From the NCBI GenBank assembly GCA_001600495.1, contig BCKE01000063.1, positions 163,165 through 227,164 on the forward strand: a DNA stretch of 64,000 nt, read 5' to 3'. The translations under genes were made by a program, and so were the position numbers. Below the pieces are notes generated by a model. It searched no databases, was not told the origin of the DNA, and saw only the letters and a list, made by a program, of their open reading frames with translations. The stretch is from Pilasporangium apinafurcum. Lineage: Eukaryota > Oomycota > Peronosporomycetes > Pythiales > Pythiaceae. How positions within the stretch are numbered: the first letter of the stretch is position 1; every line of letters starts with the position of its first letter. Shown piece after piece: positions 40,832 to 53,032 of this stretch.

Positions 40832-43800
40832 TTAGGGAAGAATGCCATTTGTCATTCGCTGAAAGACATCATACTGTCGTGTGCGATAGCTATTGTGACT
40901 CCGTCGTACGAGACTCAGCACATACTTAATGACTTCGCTTTGGTTCATCTCCAGACGAAATAACCGTTTGGTTGCACTTAAGATGTCTCGCGGGTTCTGC
41001 GACAAGAAGCACGGACAAGATGATTCTTGCGCCATGATCGCGATCATCATCAATACAGTGTCAGCGTGTTGCTGTGAAATGACAAGCAAATACTTCGTCA
41101 GTTTGCATTCTCATACAGCAGCAACAACAATAAATGTAACTACTAACTACACTCACCTGAAGAGCCAGGAAACCTTGAATCAGAAAGATCACGTAAGCTT
41201 TAAAGTATTCCGATTGGGTTCCGCCCATCGCATCCACCATTTCAGCAGTGAGTTTAAAAGGTGCAGTTTCCAAACTGAAGCGTCCACCTGGAGCAATACC
41301 CAAGATGAAGCCAAAATCGATATGCACAACGTGCCCTTCGCTATCGATCATAATATTCCCGTTGTGTCGATCCTTGATCTGCAAGAAGTAACAAGCCAGC
41401 GAGTACGCCGCCATACTTCGAACGAAGTTTGTCATGGCTGTCTTGTAAGGATTAGCTTCCGGGTCTCCATACGTTTTCAAGAAGTGATTAGCAAGCGTGG
41501 TATATCCATTGGTCTTTTTCAATCCATCGAGTGATGTCGCGTTTTTGATGTACTCAATCATACCAGTCGACGCTGACGTCGCAATGATCCCATACGGTAA
41601 GAGTCGAAGCGGCAAGTCTGCACTTTGGAAGATATCCTGCAACTGCCGAATGAGCTGCATGCACAGAACTTCCTGGCGTAAATCATCGTTGGACTTCACG
41701 ATGAAAGCAACACAATCCCAGTTATTCGATTGAGAGAGTTTGAAATACTGCGATGCAATTCGCAGTCGTTCTTTCTTTTCTTCAAAGCTCTCCCCAAAAG
41801 CAGATTCCACTGCAATATGCCGGCGCTTGCGTTTGTCAGCAACATATTCACATAATGTTTCCATTTGGTCCTTGAGAAGACGCAGATCGTCGCGTAATTG
41901 CTCCACGTTGTCCAAGTCATGTCGGGATAAAACGTGCTCTAGCATAGCCCTTTCGACGGATTCAATTGCCGATAGCGCTGCTTCTGGTTGAAATTTTTCA
42001 AATGCAGAATTAAAGTGAACCGTAGAAACCATTGATCGCCGCTCCTCGCCAATGACCGTCATGCGATCCTGATCCGTAGATGGGAAGTGCTGAGTGACAG
42101 TGCTCCGAGGCGATGCCAATCCAGGAAAGGTTTCATCTACAGCACTCGCAAGGCTAACTACATCAAATGGTTTCTTTTCTTGAGAATTGATGATACGAGA
42201 CGAGCCATTCGCTGATCGGGAAGACATACGCAGTTGTGATGGGCGCGGTCCGTCAAACGATGATATCGGCGAAGATCCAGACGATTTGTCACCATCATGG
42301 AGTATATTGTCTCGACCGTTCAGCTTGGGGATGGTGGTCGAATCGCTTCGTAATCGATACGATACATCGTCGCATGGACTGAAAGTACGAGGTGCATGAG
42401 TTGACGATGAGCTGGCTTCAATTGCACCACAACTGACGAGTTCACCTCCCAGCCAAAGCGCATGATTTTTGTCGGAAACAATTTCATTCTGCGTCATCCA
42501 GTCGACAGCCTCCTTCCCAGTAAATACACCCTGTCGTGTTGGGCTCTTAGCGTACATACTCCTTTCTAGAGTTTGCGCCATCGATATCATTTGATCCTGT
42601 GTGAACTTTTCTACTTCATTACGAACGGGTTTCTCATTCTCAAGTGCTTGACTGTTCTCATCCACATCGCCTCCTTCACTTGCTGCTCGCTTTCTATGGC
42701 TGGTTATTGTGCTTGAGCACGCATTAATGATTGACTCTAAAGATTTTGGGGCCGTGTTTACCAAGGATCCCGACCGACGTCGACGCGATTTCTTCTTATT
42801 TCGAACCAACGGAGGGTTCGACGGAACTCGATCCCGTGATTCATCAGAGTCGGTGTCAGAATCGTCGTCCACAGCTTTTCCGTTTGCCATGGTGGTAGTG
42901 CTCAAGTCAGCACCACCAATAGGAGCGTGGTCTTTATCATCCATAGCATTGGCTTCTGTTTCTTCGGAAAGTGTGTTGAGCGATAAAGCCTGCCCAATAT
43001 CACTTTTGGTCGCCATCTCGATCGCATTTTTCGATCCGTCTGCATTATCAGATGCACCATTCAGAGACTCACGACTATCTTGACTACCGATCGAGTGGCT
43101 TAGACGACTTTCAGCGTGGCCAACGGAGCTGGTAGTTAATGAACGAGCCCGTTGAAGCCATGAACTGTTTTCTGCGAGACCTGCAAGCATCTCAACTTCG
43201 AAAAATATAAGCGTTGGTGCGCGAGCACGGGTTGTGAACACAGTGCCTTCATCACGAGCAATCGTGACGAAACGAAGTAGAGGGTCCTCACAAGATCCAA
43301 GCGGACAAAACGCGTATTCTGGAAGGTTAATCTTCTCTAGTTCAAGTTTCAATGCTGCTTTTCGCTGATCTGGTGGGTTGTGCCGCAGTCGCTCGGTCAT
43401 GGCACACAGATCCTCGATAAATTGCATCTGAGTGTCAAATATGCGTCGAACATCGCCATCAGCTTCGTCTTCTGTGCCTGCTCCTGGCTGAAAAAGTAGA
43501 TCACTTGCAGGCAAAAACTCCGATGGAATACAGCAAAGACTGATCGCATCGCAGATTGCACCCAGTGGGCTTTTGTATCCTTTCGTCTTCCCATAAAGTA
43601 ACACAAAGATTCGGTCGAACAAGCATTGAATCATCGTACCTTGCAATTCTGGAGCGGGAATATCTCTATCGGGCTGAAACGTCCAGTTGCCTCTCGATAT
43701 CTGCAATTCCAAGTTGCTCATCATTAGTTTGCACATGCTCAGCTTCCGAAACAGGTAGTCGGGTACAAACAGCTCCGATTGTCCAAAGCCCCATCCACAA

Positions 43801-45188
43801 CTATCATCGATCGCAGCCCTGGTCAACCAATAAATAGACGTCGCCAGACGGATGTGCAGCTGAGACGCAAAGGAAATCACACGGAAGAGCAGCGCCGCTT
43901 TGATGTTGTTGCGTGACCAGTCCACCGTCAGCCACAGGTGGAAAAGTTGTGGCAAGAAGAACTCGAAATCGGGTAAATTCGTTGTCGCCAGCTCGAGCAA
44001 CTTATTAACAACATGCGCATACGCCTCGTCACACCCATGACGATGGAGATGTAGGACTTGGATCACATCTGAAATCCCAAAACCAGGCTCAGCAAACAGC
44101 ATCTCCAATGCTTCAATCTCTTCGGCATCTGCCTGAGATAAAGGAGGTTTTTGAACGCGCTTTACTTGCGCTGTACTCACGCGCTGCACTAACATGGCCA
44201 GCGAGAGCGCAAGGCGTTGAACACGGTGGCAGCCCATGCACAATCGTACCGCGTGGTTCATCTGGAAATGACGAAGAGTAGCAAAGCGAGAGCTGTGATC
44301 GGAACAAACCGTCCCACCACAGTTGCGACAGTGGTGTTGTCGCTTGCTTGCCGCGCCATCAAAGCGTACTGTGCATTTCGGGTGACAACATGCAACCAAA
44401 TTCTTGAATTTCGGGGCCGAAGTCTTTTTTTCAGCAAATGATAGACCTCCTGGAGAGAGTAGCATCGACGATGTCGTCTCAGCATGCACTGTCCAAGTCG
44501 CCAGTGCGGCTGCGTCTCCATCCAGCGCCGTCTGAATGTACTCGATCCACTTCTTTCGATCTTCCTCGCTGTCTGCATCAGCGTTAAACACGACGCCATT
44601 CGTGAAGTACAATTTGAACGAGTTCTTGTATGTATGCCACAGCCCTTTGCCATCCCACTGCTCGACTTTCTGAATTTCTGCGCCAAAGACTGCGTTAATC
44701 AACACACTTGCACTCTCACGTGACGAGAATCGGAAGAAATTTACGCCAACACAGCGACAGTAGTAGCGCTTCATGCGGTGATACGTTACACCTTCGTCTC
44801 GCATACTCAGGTAACCTTTCACACCCAAACCATCAACTTCGACCTGCGCAACGCCGACATTTGTATCCGTTAAGGATGATGTGGACGCGGCCGTTGACAA
44901 CGGCGTGGAATGCGATGCGGCTAGGGAGCTCACGTATTCATCAGATGATTGTCGGTTTGAGGACGATGATGACGACGAGTACATAATGACGCTATCAGTT
45001 AACTCGTTCGCACCCACTTCATCTTCTTCTCCGGTAGCGTCATCATTCGTATCGATGATCATATCCACAGCTGCATCTTCCACATTCTCACCTACCATCT
45101 TCGCATCCATTGTGGTGCCTCCTACATCTGCTAAGGAGTCTGAGACGGAAGCGGTCAACACGCCGCTCTCGCTTCCGCCCTGCATCAA
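40832..45188 (-). CDS. Phosphatidylinositol 4-kinase with PH, FYVE-like and DEP domains
   Basis: Two exons, 45188-41157 and 41071-40832, joined across an 85-nt GT-AG intron in phase 0; 1423 residues. In order: acidic Ser-rich head (1-115), PH domain (about 122-226), FYVE-type zinc finger (about 263-330, RQHHCRNCGG), PIK-accessory-like helical region (about 350-560), disordered Ser/Lys-rich linker, DEP domain (about 876-930, GVFTGKEAVDWM), and a PI3/4-kinase domain (about 1115-1400). The kinase has KSNDDLRQE, catalytic KDRHNGNIM and HIDFG, and ends YDVFQRMTNGI, closest to PI4K type III beta. It should make PI4P; the PH and FYVE modules would add membrane or PI3P targeting. The finger has extra residues between its last cysteines, so PI3P binding is unproven. 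Its stop lies 156 bp from that of the convergent lysine-rich gene. Confidence 0.93.
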
Positions 45189-45828
45189 CTTGCTCTCTCT
45201 TTCTCTCTCTCAGTCTGTCCTTCGATCGATGTGTCGCTCAATGGCAAGACAACAAGCGGAGAGAGAGCGTGGTCGTGTATGTCTGTATGCGTAGGGTGAG
45301 GAGGAGACCGTCGATCGCTTGCTTGCTTAAGTCCGACTCTATCAATTCGTCCGTCCAAAAGGTTCAGATTGTGCCACCTCTCCTCGTCTCTATTACCTTC
45401 CGCCCTCCCTAAATTAGCTAAAAGACTGGTGTGCTAAACTAATTCTACTCAAATCGTATTAATTTAGGTCAATGCTCTAATTTTAGTAAAAATCAAATTG
45501 AATCTCGTTCGGCATTTCTGTCTCATTTGATACAATGATGGGTAAAGCCATCAACTATCAATCTAACCAGCATAAAAGCAAAAAAGGAAGCAAATAATCT
45601 ACGATTTCATGAATATATCAAATTGGGGAGATATTGGTCCTAAATATCGGACATTGTACCAATTTAGAGAGTGCATCATGGCTCATTTCTCAAAGTCAAT
45701 TGGCATGAGAAATTCGAATCTGTTCAGTCACTCGCACACAACGGAAAGAAAGTGAAGGGAAGGGAGGGAATACTATCCCCCACGCGTGTGCGCAGTGGTT
45801 CGGAAGCGTTCGCGTTATTCTAAGGAGC
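45189..45828. promoter_or_regulatory. Divergent upstream region between PI4-kinase and PX-protein genes
   Basis: A 640-bp region. Near the PI4-kinase start there is a pyrimidine tract (TCTCTCT runs at about 45188-45212) followed by general low-complexity sequence. Nearer the PX gene is an Inr/FPR-like core, listed separately. I see no coding potential or RNA gene. Confidence 0.45.
45681..45696 (+). promoter_or_regulatory. Oomycete Inr/FPR-type core promoter match
   Basis: GCTCATTTCTCAAAGT agrees at about 13 of 16 positions with the published oomycete initiator plus flanking promoter region consensus GCTCATTYYNCAWTTT. It lies 133 bp before the ATG of the PX-protein gene, on the same strand, a reasonable place for a transcription start. 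The match was made by eye. Confidence 0.5.
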
Positions 45829-48442
45829 ATGACGGCAGGCGGTGAGGTGAAGAAGAAGCATCGCAAGATGAAGCAGATGCAGGGGCTGCTGCTGCTCTCT
45901 CGATTGGACCATCACAAGACGAAACCGATTCGCATGAAGAAAGTGCTCGCGGTCCTGCAACCGCAATTGCTTCAACTCACCTATTCCGCGCCGGTATAAT
46001 GGTCACCCCAAATGACGTGGTATAATGTGTGGTAACTTATTTTTGTATATGAACATGAATGGTCTGTCAGGAGGATCAGGAGATGATGCAAATTCTTGGT
46101 CGCATTGATCTACGGGAAGCAAAACTGGAACAAGTTCCGGATGGGTTTGTGATTCATGAGGGCGGAGATGACAGGCACGCCAAAGTAAGTAAATTAAAAC
46201 AATTGTGGAAAGTATCAGCGGTATTCTTTAACAGCTCAACATATTATCTGATACCTACTTCGTCATCAGAAATTCAAACTACAGGACAAGGACAAAGCAA
46301 CCACCGATGCTTGGTTTTATGGTGTGTATGCAGCGATTACCGAGTTTTCACGTCCAACGATCGATGCCAGCGAAGATGTGAGCCGCAAGTTTGCCGTGGT
46401 GATGACCTCCTGTATTCGTGACGAAGCTAGTGAAGAACTGGTAACGTGGTGACTCGCTGCATCCAAAATCATGAGTCGCATTGTCGTTACTAAAAACGAT
46501 TGCGATGATTTGATGCAGGAATTTGAGCTTTCCTGTCAATTGGTGTTGCCTTTGCGATCGCTCGACAAGCCCAGTATCAAGTGGAAAATTTGGAAATCTA
46601 CGGCACAGTTACAATGCTTCGACGAGTAAGATACGCACTGTGTTTCGAATGGATAAGTATCGTTGCTATTCATCATCTGACTTGCTCTACCGATTTGTAG
46701 CGAACTTCGTGTGTCATACGGTGCTATTATGAAGAAAGTGATATTCCCTAGAGAACGCAAACGAGATTCATTATTTGGTGGTCTGCGCAGAAAATCCATG
46801 CAGGATTTGAAGGAACAGCAGCTTGCCGTTTACGTGGAGAAGGTAGGGCTTAGTAACGTTATTTTTTGGTGAGTTTGGTACCTGATATGTATCGTGCTTC
46901 TTTAATCAGTTATTTGAGATTCCTGAACTCTCATCAGATCCAAACTTGGTTGACAAGGTGAAGTCGTTCTTGGGCTTTGACTCTTTCTTTGAGATTACTG
47001 GAGCTAAGGTACGGGAGAACATGTATTATTCTTAGATGTGTAGGAACTAATAATCGTCGTATTGATGGCCTAGGATGCTGAGAGTGATAATCAGAGTGAT
47101 ACTGACAAGCAGCCAACCAGTCAACCGAAGAGCAGTCAGTTCGATCCACACATCACATTTTCGGAAAATGTGACGAATTTTGAATACCGTGAACCTTCAG
47201 GGCGAGATTCCTTCCAGAGTTACGAGGTTGGTACCGTGTAATTGCTTTCTTAATCCTACCCCAAAACTCGAATTTTATTCACTCTTGGTGCTCAAGTCAC
47301 GACAATCCAGCTCGGAATTTCCTCCTCTTCCGCGAACGCTGTCAAGGAGGTACACAACAGGTTCGCTGTTCGAGGATGATGATGATGAAGCTGTCGAAGT
47401 AATCCCAGAAACAGATCCGAAAGCTGCGCGCAAGTTACACAAGAATATTATTCAAACTGTACGAGACATTGTCTCCCAAGATGAAGAACGCGTGCAAGAG
47501 TTTCAAGATCAAACCAAAGACTTTGGTCGAGGCAAGATAACAGCAACGGAGTATTGTGCGTTTCTTTTAGGAGCAGTCGGTGCACATGAATGCCTGCAAT
47601 TAGTTCCACAGATGGCAAAATTACTACCAGACGAAGAAAAAAGGGAAGCGCTAATGGCAGCACGAGCAGCGATTTGGAGACGTACACACCGCCGAAATCG
47701 AAGACGCTCAAAGCAGTTTTCAGAGAGCATTGTGTTTGAAAAGCACAAAACAGATCAGATTCAAACAAACGGTCATTCAAAGCTGCGGCCAAAGTCCGAC
47801 ACCATTACAGGTTTCAGCTCAATGGAGAGTCAGGAACCATTTAATAATCCACTTAGCAGGAATTCTATGATCGAAACACGTCAAGAGGTCATAGAGTTAC
47901 CCATCAGAACCACTGCGTCTGAGCATACCAGTGAATCGACACAATTGCCTTTCAGAAGTTCGATGATCGAGACTAGAAGTGCTTCAATTGAGAGAAGCGG
48001 TCGTGGTCGTATGAGTGAGGGAAATTTGACTAGCTTTCAGATGAAGCCAACGCTTTTAGATCCAAGAAGGAAACTCGAGAACCGTGCATCATTCAGTATG
48101 CGCCGTGATTCGATTCAGCCTGAACCAGTACAGGAAGAGACACCTGTAAGTTTTGACTCAGACAACAATGACGATAGCGACGAAGATGATTGGAAACGAT
48201 CGCTTGATAGAAAAGCATCACTTAATAGGAATGCAATGTCGAAACAGCCTCGCCGGCAATCGTCCTTCGTGGAGAATCAGTACGAAGTAGATGAAAATGA
48301 TGGACATCCTGTCCACCACCGCCTGCAACGTCGTTCGTCCAGTGTAAATGTCGCCGAGGAAGCAAAGGCTCCTGTGGAAGAAGAAAACCCCGTGTTGGCT
48401 CGCTTGAAGAAACAGGGGGCCATTAATTTTATGATTCATTGA
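45829..48442 (+). CDS. PX-domain protein with ZNF598-like C-terminal helical module
   Basis: Eight exons: 45829-45993, 46071-46184, 46270-46440, 46519-46625, 46701-46842, 46910-47008, 47074-47226, 47297-48442, giving 698 residues; all introns are 65-93 nt GT-AG and phases agree. Exon 3 to exon 6 encode a PX-like fold: WFYGVYAAITEF, IKWKIWKSTAQLQCFDELRVSYG (the W-x-V/I-x-(R/K)-x-x-x-x-F strand-helix), a Pro-containing insertion and LAVYVEKLFEIPELS, LVDKVKSFLGF. PX domains bind phosphoinositides on endosomes. Residues about 345-430 (ITATEYCAFLLGAVG, VPQMAKLLPDEEKREALM) resemble the C-terminal helical module of ZNF598/Hel2-type proteins. A Ser/Arg-rich disordered tail follows, with two short repeated lines around MIETR. 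Head-to-head with the PI4-kinase gene. Function beyond lipid binding unknown. Confidence 0.82.
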
Positions 48443-48613
48443 ACGGTTTTCGACATAGTATTGTATATATATGCCTGTTGTGTGTTCCTGTGCTCAATTG
48501 CGTGTTTTTCTTTTTCTCTGCAAACTATATATAGTGTGTAAGCTTGTCATTGTTGAGGCGAACTGTGTTCATTTACATCTTGGCCTAGAAAGAGCAATTC
48601 AGGCGACGAAGAC

Positions 48614-50385
48614 ATGGCTGCGGTAACAAGCGAAGAAATACAGGCAGCGTGGAAACAAGTCAAGAGCATCGCAGTGCTTCCAGATGTACGTGTGTGTGCC
48701 CTTACTTGCTTGCTCTTTGCAGATGTGAATTTGGTAGTAACAGCCGAATGTCTACATAGCCACCAGCGCCAAAGCTTCCCGTCTTTCACGCCAAAACGCC
48801 GATCAAAAGTAGATTGTCTACTATTCAGGCGTTTATTACTTCTCTTGAGTACGTTATCTCACTGTGGCATGCCGTTCGATTTGATATTTTATGGTATTCC
48901 TGCTTTATTTGCATATCGATAGATATAACTACACTGGCACGTTATATTTTGACGTGAACAAGAATCGGAGTTTCAAAAGCATCGTCTCGACAGCCAAAGA
49001 TATCATGAAGGAAGTTTTTCCCATCCAATGTCTAGAAGCTGTGTTCTTGGCATCATATCTCACAGCCAGTCTCGCGGAAGTGGATCGGTTCCCTATCAGC
49101 TTTAAGTCGGTGGCTGGATCCTCCATCCACCGCCATATCATTCTCGCTGTCCGGCATCAGCAAACCAAATGGGGCGCATTGGGGCTGAGTCGGAATGAAA
49201 AACTCATGTATAAAGACCTGAAATTCAGCTCCCTCAGTGAATTACTCCAGGATTACTGTCGTGAATTTGAAAACGTCTATCATAAAGTGGTCAAGATCTA
49301 CGTCGGTTTTCCATTCAGTCATGATATCCATTCATCCGAGAAAGTCGAATGGCGGGTCAGTATTGTGTATCGGGATGTATGCATTGATCGCCATGCTCAA
49401 CCCTATGTTTCATATTAACGTCAGGTCCTAAATCTCCCGATTGAATTATACAACTGGACCGACATGGCGCAACACTTTGATACTTTTGCAAAAGAAGCAG
49501 CGGATATCGTTGCATTCAAACGAGCAAAGGGGACGCTTCCACATTCGTTTGCGTCAAAATTTCCGCTGCATATCCCTGAGGTAGAACCAGGCAAGAAATC
49601 ACCTGATAAACGTATCGCCTTGAATAGTACCGTGTCTCCGATGCCACCTGCTCCTGATACTGAAAATTCTCTGGACCCAATGTGTCCAGAGAAAGAAGTG
49701 CGGAAGCCTTCCGGTCCCATTCTCGTGGCACCGGACCAGCTTGTGTTTAAACACGCACTAGCAGTACGTAATATCGACTTTTGTATTCATAACGAATGGA
49801 TTGTAATCGCGCTGTTTTGCTGAACAGAATACGGCCCAAGTGCTTCCCAACAATATCTTTCTTCAGAATACGACTGTGTCACCGTTCCTCATCGAAGTGG
49901 ATGAACCTTCCGGCCAATTGGAGATTGTCAAACCTCCACGGTCCAAGAATGGTCAACATAACGATGACAATGCGGTAACGACGAATGGCACGAAGTCTGA
50001 TTCGGTATTTCGGATTTCAGGGGTAAGAAATCCGACTTATGCTGAATTGGCCACAATGGTTTGTTCTGTAATGGAAGTATCATGCATGTTTGTGCGAATG
50101 TAGAAGGGAATGATCGTAATCGCTATCAAGTATAACCCCGACCAAGCAGCAGTTAATCCAACTGATACAGAGTACGATAGTTCTATAGTCAAGACGCAAC
50201 ATGTGTCAAGTGTAACGAAGGCAGCACCAAAGACAGGAAAAGTAAATGGGACGACAAAACCCTCGTTGCCAGCGATTTTGTTTCGATGCACACGGCTGGT
50301 AAATCCACAGGAAGACCAGGCAAATGAAGTCGGAGAAGGAGAAACATACGTGCATGAGCTGCCATTTACAATCATATCGGTGTAG
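48614..50385 (+). CDS. Vasohibin-type tubulin tyrosine carboxypeptidase
   Basis: Six exons: 48614-48685, 48760-48848, 48923-49355, 49425-49763, 49828-50022, 50104-50385; 469 residues with consistent phases. Exon 2 was placed by family continuity (VFHAKTPIKSRLSTIQAF) and needs the acceptor ending at 48759. The catalytic region has YNYTGT, the nucleophile C90 in PIQCLEAVFLASYLT, FPISFKS, H125 in HRHIILAV and S143 in GALGLSRNEKLMYK. The spacing C-35-H-18-S is nearly that of human VASH1 (C169, H204, S221). Vasohibins remove the C-terminal tyrosine from alpha-tubulin and in animals work with the small partner SVBP, which I do not see in this window. The region after about residue 260 is family-unlike and partly disordered. 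Its stop lies 16 bp from that of the convergent MORN gene. Flagellar microtubules are a likely target. Confidence 0.9.
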
Positions 50386-50401
50386 ACTGCGTGTATGGCT
50401 C

Positions 50402-51810
50402 TTAACCTAATACTGATAAGGGAATATAGACCAAGGAAATGGTATCCGTGGCTAAACTTTCAAACACCAGATAATAACTCCCTGCCGAAGTTGTCGATGG
50501 CAAAGCCAGGTGATCAAACACTGCTTTTCCACAACTGGTCTCTACGATCACTTCATCCAAACGAGCTTCTTCTCTCAACGGTTTTCCTTCAGCTTCATCG
50601 TTTTCGTAATAGGTAGAACTCAACTCTTGCTGAGTATCACATTTTCCACCTACTGAAGAAGGGTCGAATGAAGCAGTGTCATTGATGAATGGAACAGCAA
50701 CCAACTGCCATCGTGTTGGAGTGACAGGCTCATGTTCCCTCTGTTGATCGTCTGTTATCGACATGCTTGATGGTATTTCTCCCTCAAATATTCGCAATCG
50801 TATACGCCGTCCAGATTCTTCTCGGACTAAAATATCTTGGTGCGTTTCTCCGGAAAAGGAGGCACACAACACAACGATGGCGGGAAGTTGATTCTGTTGA
50901 ATAGTGAGAACGGGCGGCATATCAGTCATAATTCCTTCATGAAGCATCTGATCGTTTCCTTCTACTCTGATTGTGGACGACTCAGCCGTGTTGCTCTGAA
51001 GGAGCTTCACCAACAACTGTGTTGTGCATACTGTACAGAAGCAACAGCGTATACTGTTCATCAGATCTGCAAAATCCTAGGTGAAAGACAAAACATATCA
51101 AGTTTTTTTACCTTTCGGCTTGTCATATGTCCATAATCCCTGATAGCACAATGGATTCGCATCATATCCTCCCTCACTCCTGTTGTTGATGCCAGTGACG
51201 CCTTTTCCTTCACCGTACCTTTGGTTATCCAGCCATTGACCTTCATAAAGTCGACTTCCTTCACTACTCATCAATATACCTCTCCCAGTCCGCTTGCCGT
51301 ACTTCCATTCGCCTTCATAGGACTCTCCTGTCGAAGCAAACACGATCTTCCCAGCACCATGTGGATGATGTTTCTCGAATTTACCGCAATAGAAGTCATT
51401 GTTGGGGAACACCAGCTCACCGTAGCCAGCCCGTTGGTTGTTCTCCCACTGACCTTCGTACTTTTCTCCTGTAATGGATAGATACACACCCTGCCCATGC
51501 ATCTCTCCCAGGTAGAACTGCCCATTATAAGTCGATCCGTTAGGCCAGCGACGCAATCCAATGCCTTCGATTTCTCCATCCTGGAATTCGCCTTCGTAGG
51601 TATTGCCGTCGCCCATGCGGAAGATTCCTCGCCCATGCATCTTGCCCTTGCACCAATCGCCGGTGTAATGAAAGAACTGACCAGGAAATGTGTACGAGCC
51701 ATGACCGTCGCGAAGTCGATCTTTATATTCCCCCACGTATGTCTATTAGACAAGAGCAACGAGATGATCATATTCTAACTATAAGGTAACGTAATAGAAT
51801 CACGTACCAT
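50402..51810 (-). CDS. MORN-repeat protein
   Basis: Three exons in reading order: 51810-51808, 51742-51112, 51066-50402; 432 residues. The first coding exon is only the ATG, directly followed by a GTACGT donor; no other upstream ATG gives the correct phase into ACATACGTG. Residues 2-185 hold about eight MORN repeats (GEYKDRLRDGHGSYTF, YEGEFQDGEIEGIG, YNGQFYLGEMHGQG, YEGQWENNQRAGYG and so on), beta-hairpin units that bind lipids or act as scaffolds at membranes and flagellar structures. Exon 3 encodes a non-MORN beta-rich, Ser/Glu-rich domain that I do not recognise. The last intron is 45 nt (51067-51111) and uses the acceptor GCAG to keep frame; a nearer TAG acceptor breaks it. Tail-to-tail with the vasohibin gene. 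Confidence 0.83.
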
Positions 51811-51982
51811 TGCTATTACTTACACTGAATATGGAAAAAGTTACTTGGACACTCACCAGACGCGTCTATTCGCCTGTGCATTTCTCCATACTTACGAAAC
51901 CGAGTACTGACACGACGGAACGACTTTTTCTCTCTCTATTATATCTATATTTGCAAGATAAATGGATCTATCTTTTGTGCCA

Positions 51983-52783
51983 CTACGAGGTAAAGTGCTC
52001 GATGGCTTTCTCAAAGACAACGGCCATGGCAGCAAATCCAGCAGCACCCTTGGCAGTATTTTGCAGTAATACTAATCACATCAATCCACACCACACATAT
52101 AATCTGTCAAAGTATTCCTCCTCTCTTAAGCATGTAAGTGAAAAACAAAAGAAACACTCACGTTTTGGCCCAGCCTGACGTGCACCCCATGCACCGAGAA
52201 CTCCNCCAGCCACTCCACCAGCAATGATCGTATTGTACATGTCGTGAGCTGCGCGCTCGCGCTCGACGATGCACTCGATCCCTGCAAAGAGACATCCCAC
52301 CATTGCAAATTCCTGATGCATCATAGAAGAACAGTAGCAGTAGCCATAAACAGTCATAATAAATGAATTGGGATACTGATCAGAATACAATCTATCGAGC
52401 TTGTAGCAAGTAGAGGCTATTACCTTGGAGAAGTATACACTACGCTTGTACCCCGCGATAAAGGATTTGCGAAAGCCATTGTATAGCTGCACGAAATAAC
52501 AGCAATATAACTCGTTAGCTTTCCTACACTCATAGGCGTATTGTTGATGCAGTTCGTCATTTCTTACCTGTTCGCGCATGTTGTTTCCCACTAATTCGCC
52601 GTGAGCACCTTCAAATGTGCCCAAGAACGTGCCGAGACCAACCCCCATGCTGGCACCAGCGACAGTTGCGAGCACCGATTTCTTCCAGCAATCCTCTTTC
52701 GATTCTTCCAAGAACTTCATGAGCTGATAGCCCAGGATATCGGCCGCTCTTGGCGGTGGTGGGGGTGATTGCTGCTCTTCCAT
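51983..52783 (-). CDS. TIM22: Mitochondrial carrier translocase TIM22
   Basis: Four exons in reading order: 52783-52568, 52486-52424, 52312-52162, 52071-51983; 172 residues, normal for Tim22. The start [11 protein letters not shown] is favoured; an open frame continues upstream but has no family sequence. The Tim17/22 core is clear: [63 protein letters not shown], and the closing [16 protein letters not shown]. It forms the inner-membrane pore that inserts metabolite carriers. One base is N (52205), leaving one Gly-like residue uncertain. Introns 1 (81 nt) and 2 (111 nt) are multiples of three and free of stops, so unspliced RNA would still read through; excising them restores uninterrupted Tim22 homology. 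Confidence 0.93.
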
Positions 52784-53032
52784 GGTGAAAATGAAAAGAC
52801 AAGAAATCGACAAACACTCACATGCAACAAAATAAGGTCGTTCCTGATCATCATATTTAAGCAATATATAAAATATCAGAGAGATATAACCTTCGTCTGT
52901 GTACTCATATTTAGTACTATTTTTCATTTATTTATTAAGGATATAAAATGATAAAATGAACCAACTCTCTTATTTGGTTGATGTCGTTTATAATATTTCC
53001 ATCGGTCTCTCATCAACAGAAGGAACAAAACA

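Noticed and set aside
52076-52927. Uninterrupted 283-residue reading of TIM22
   Set aside because: It reads through two introns and adds non-family sequence; splicing restores the Tim17/22 signature and also the proper C-terminus in a fourth exon.
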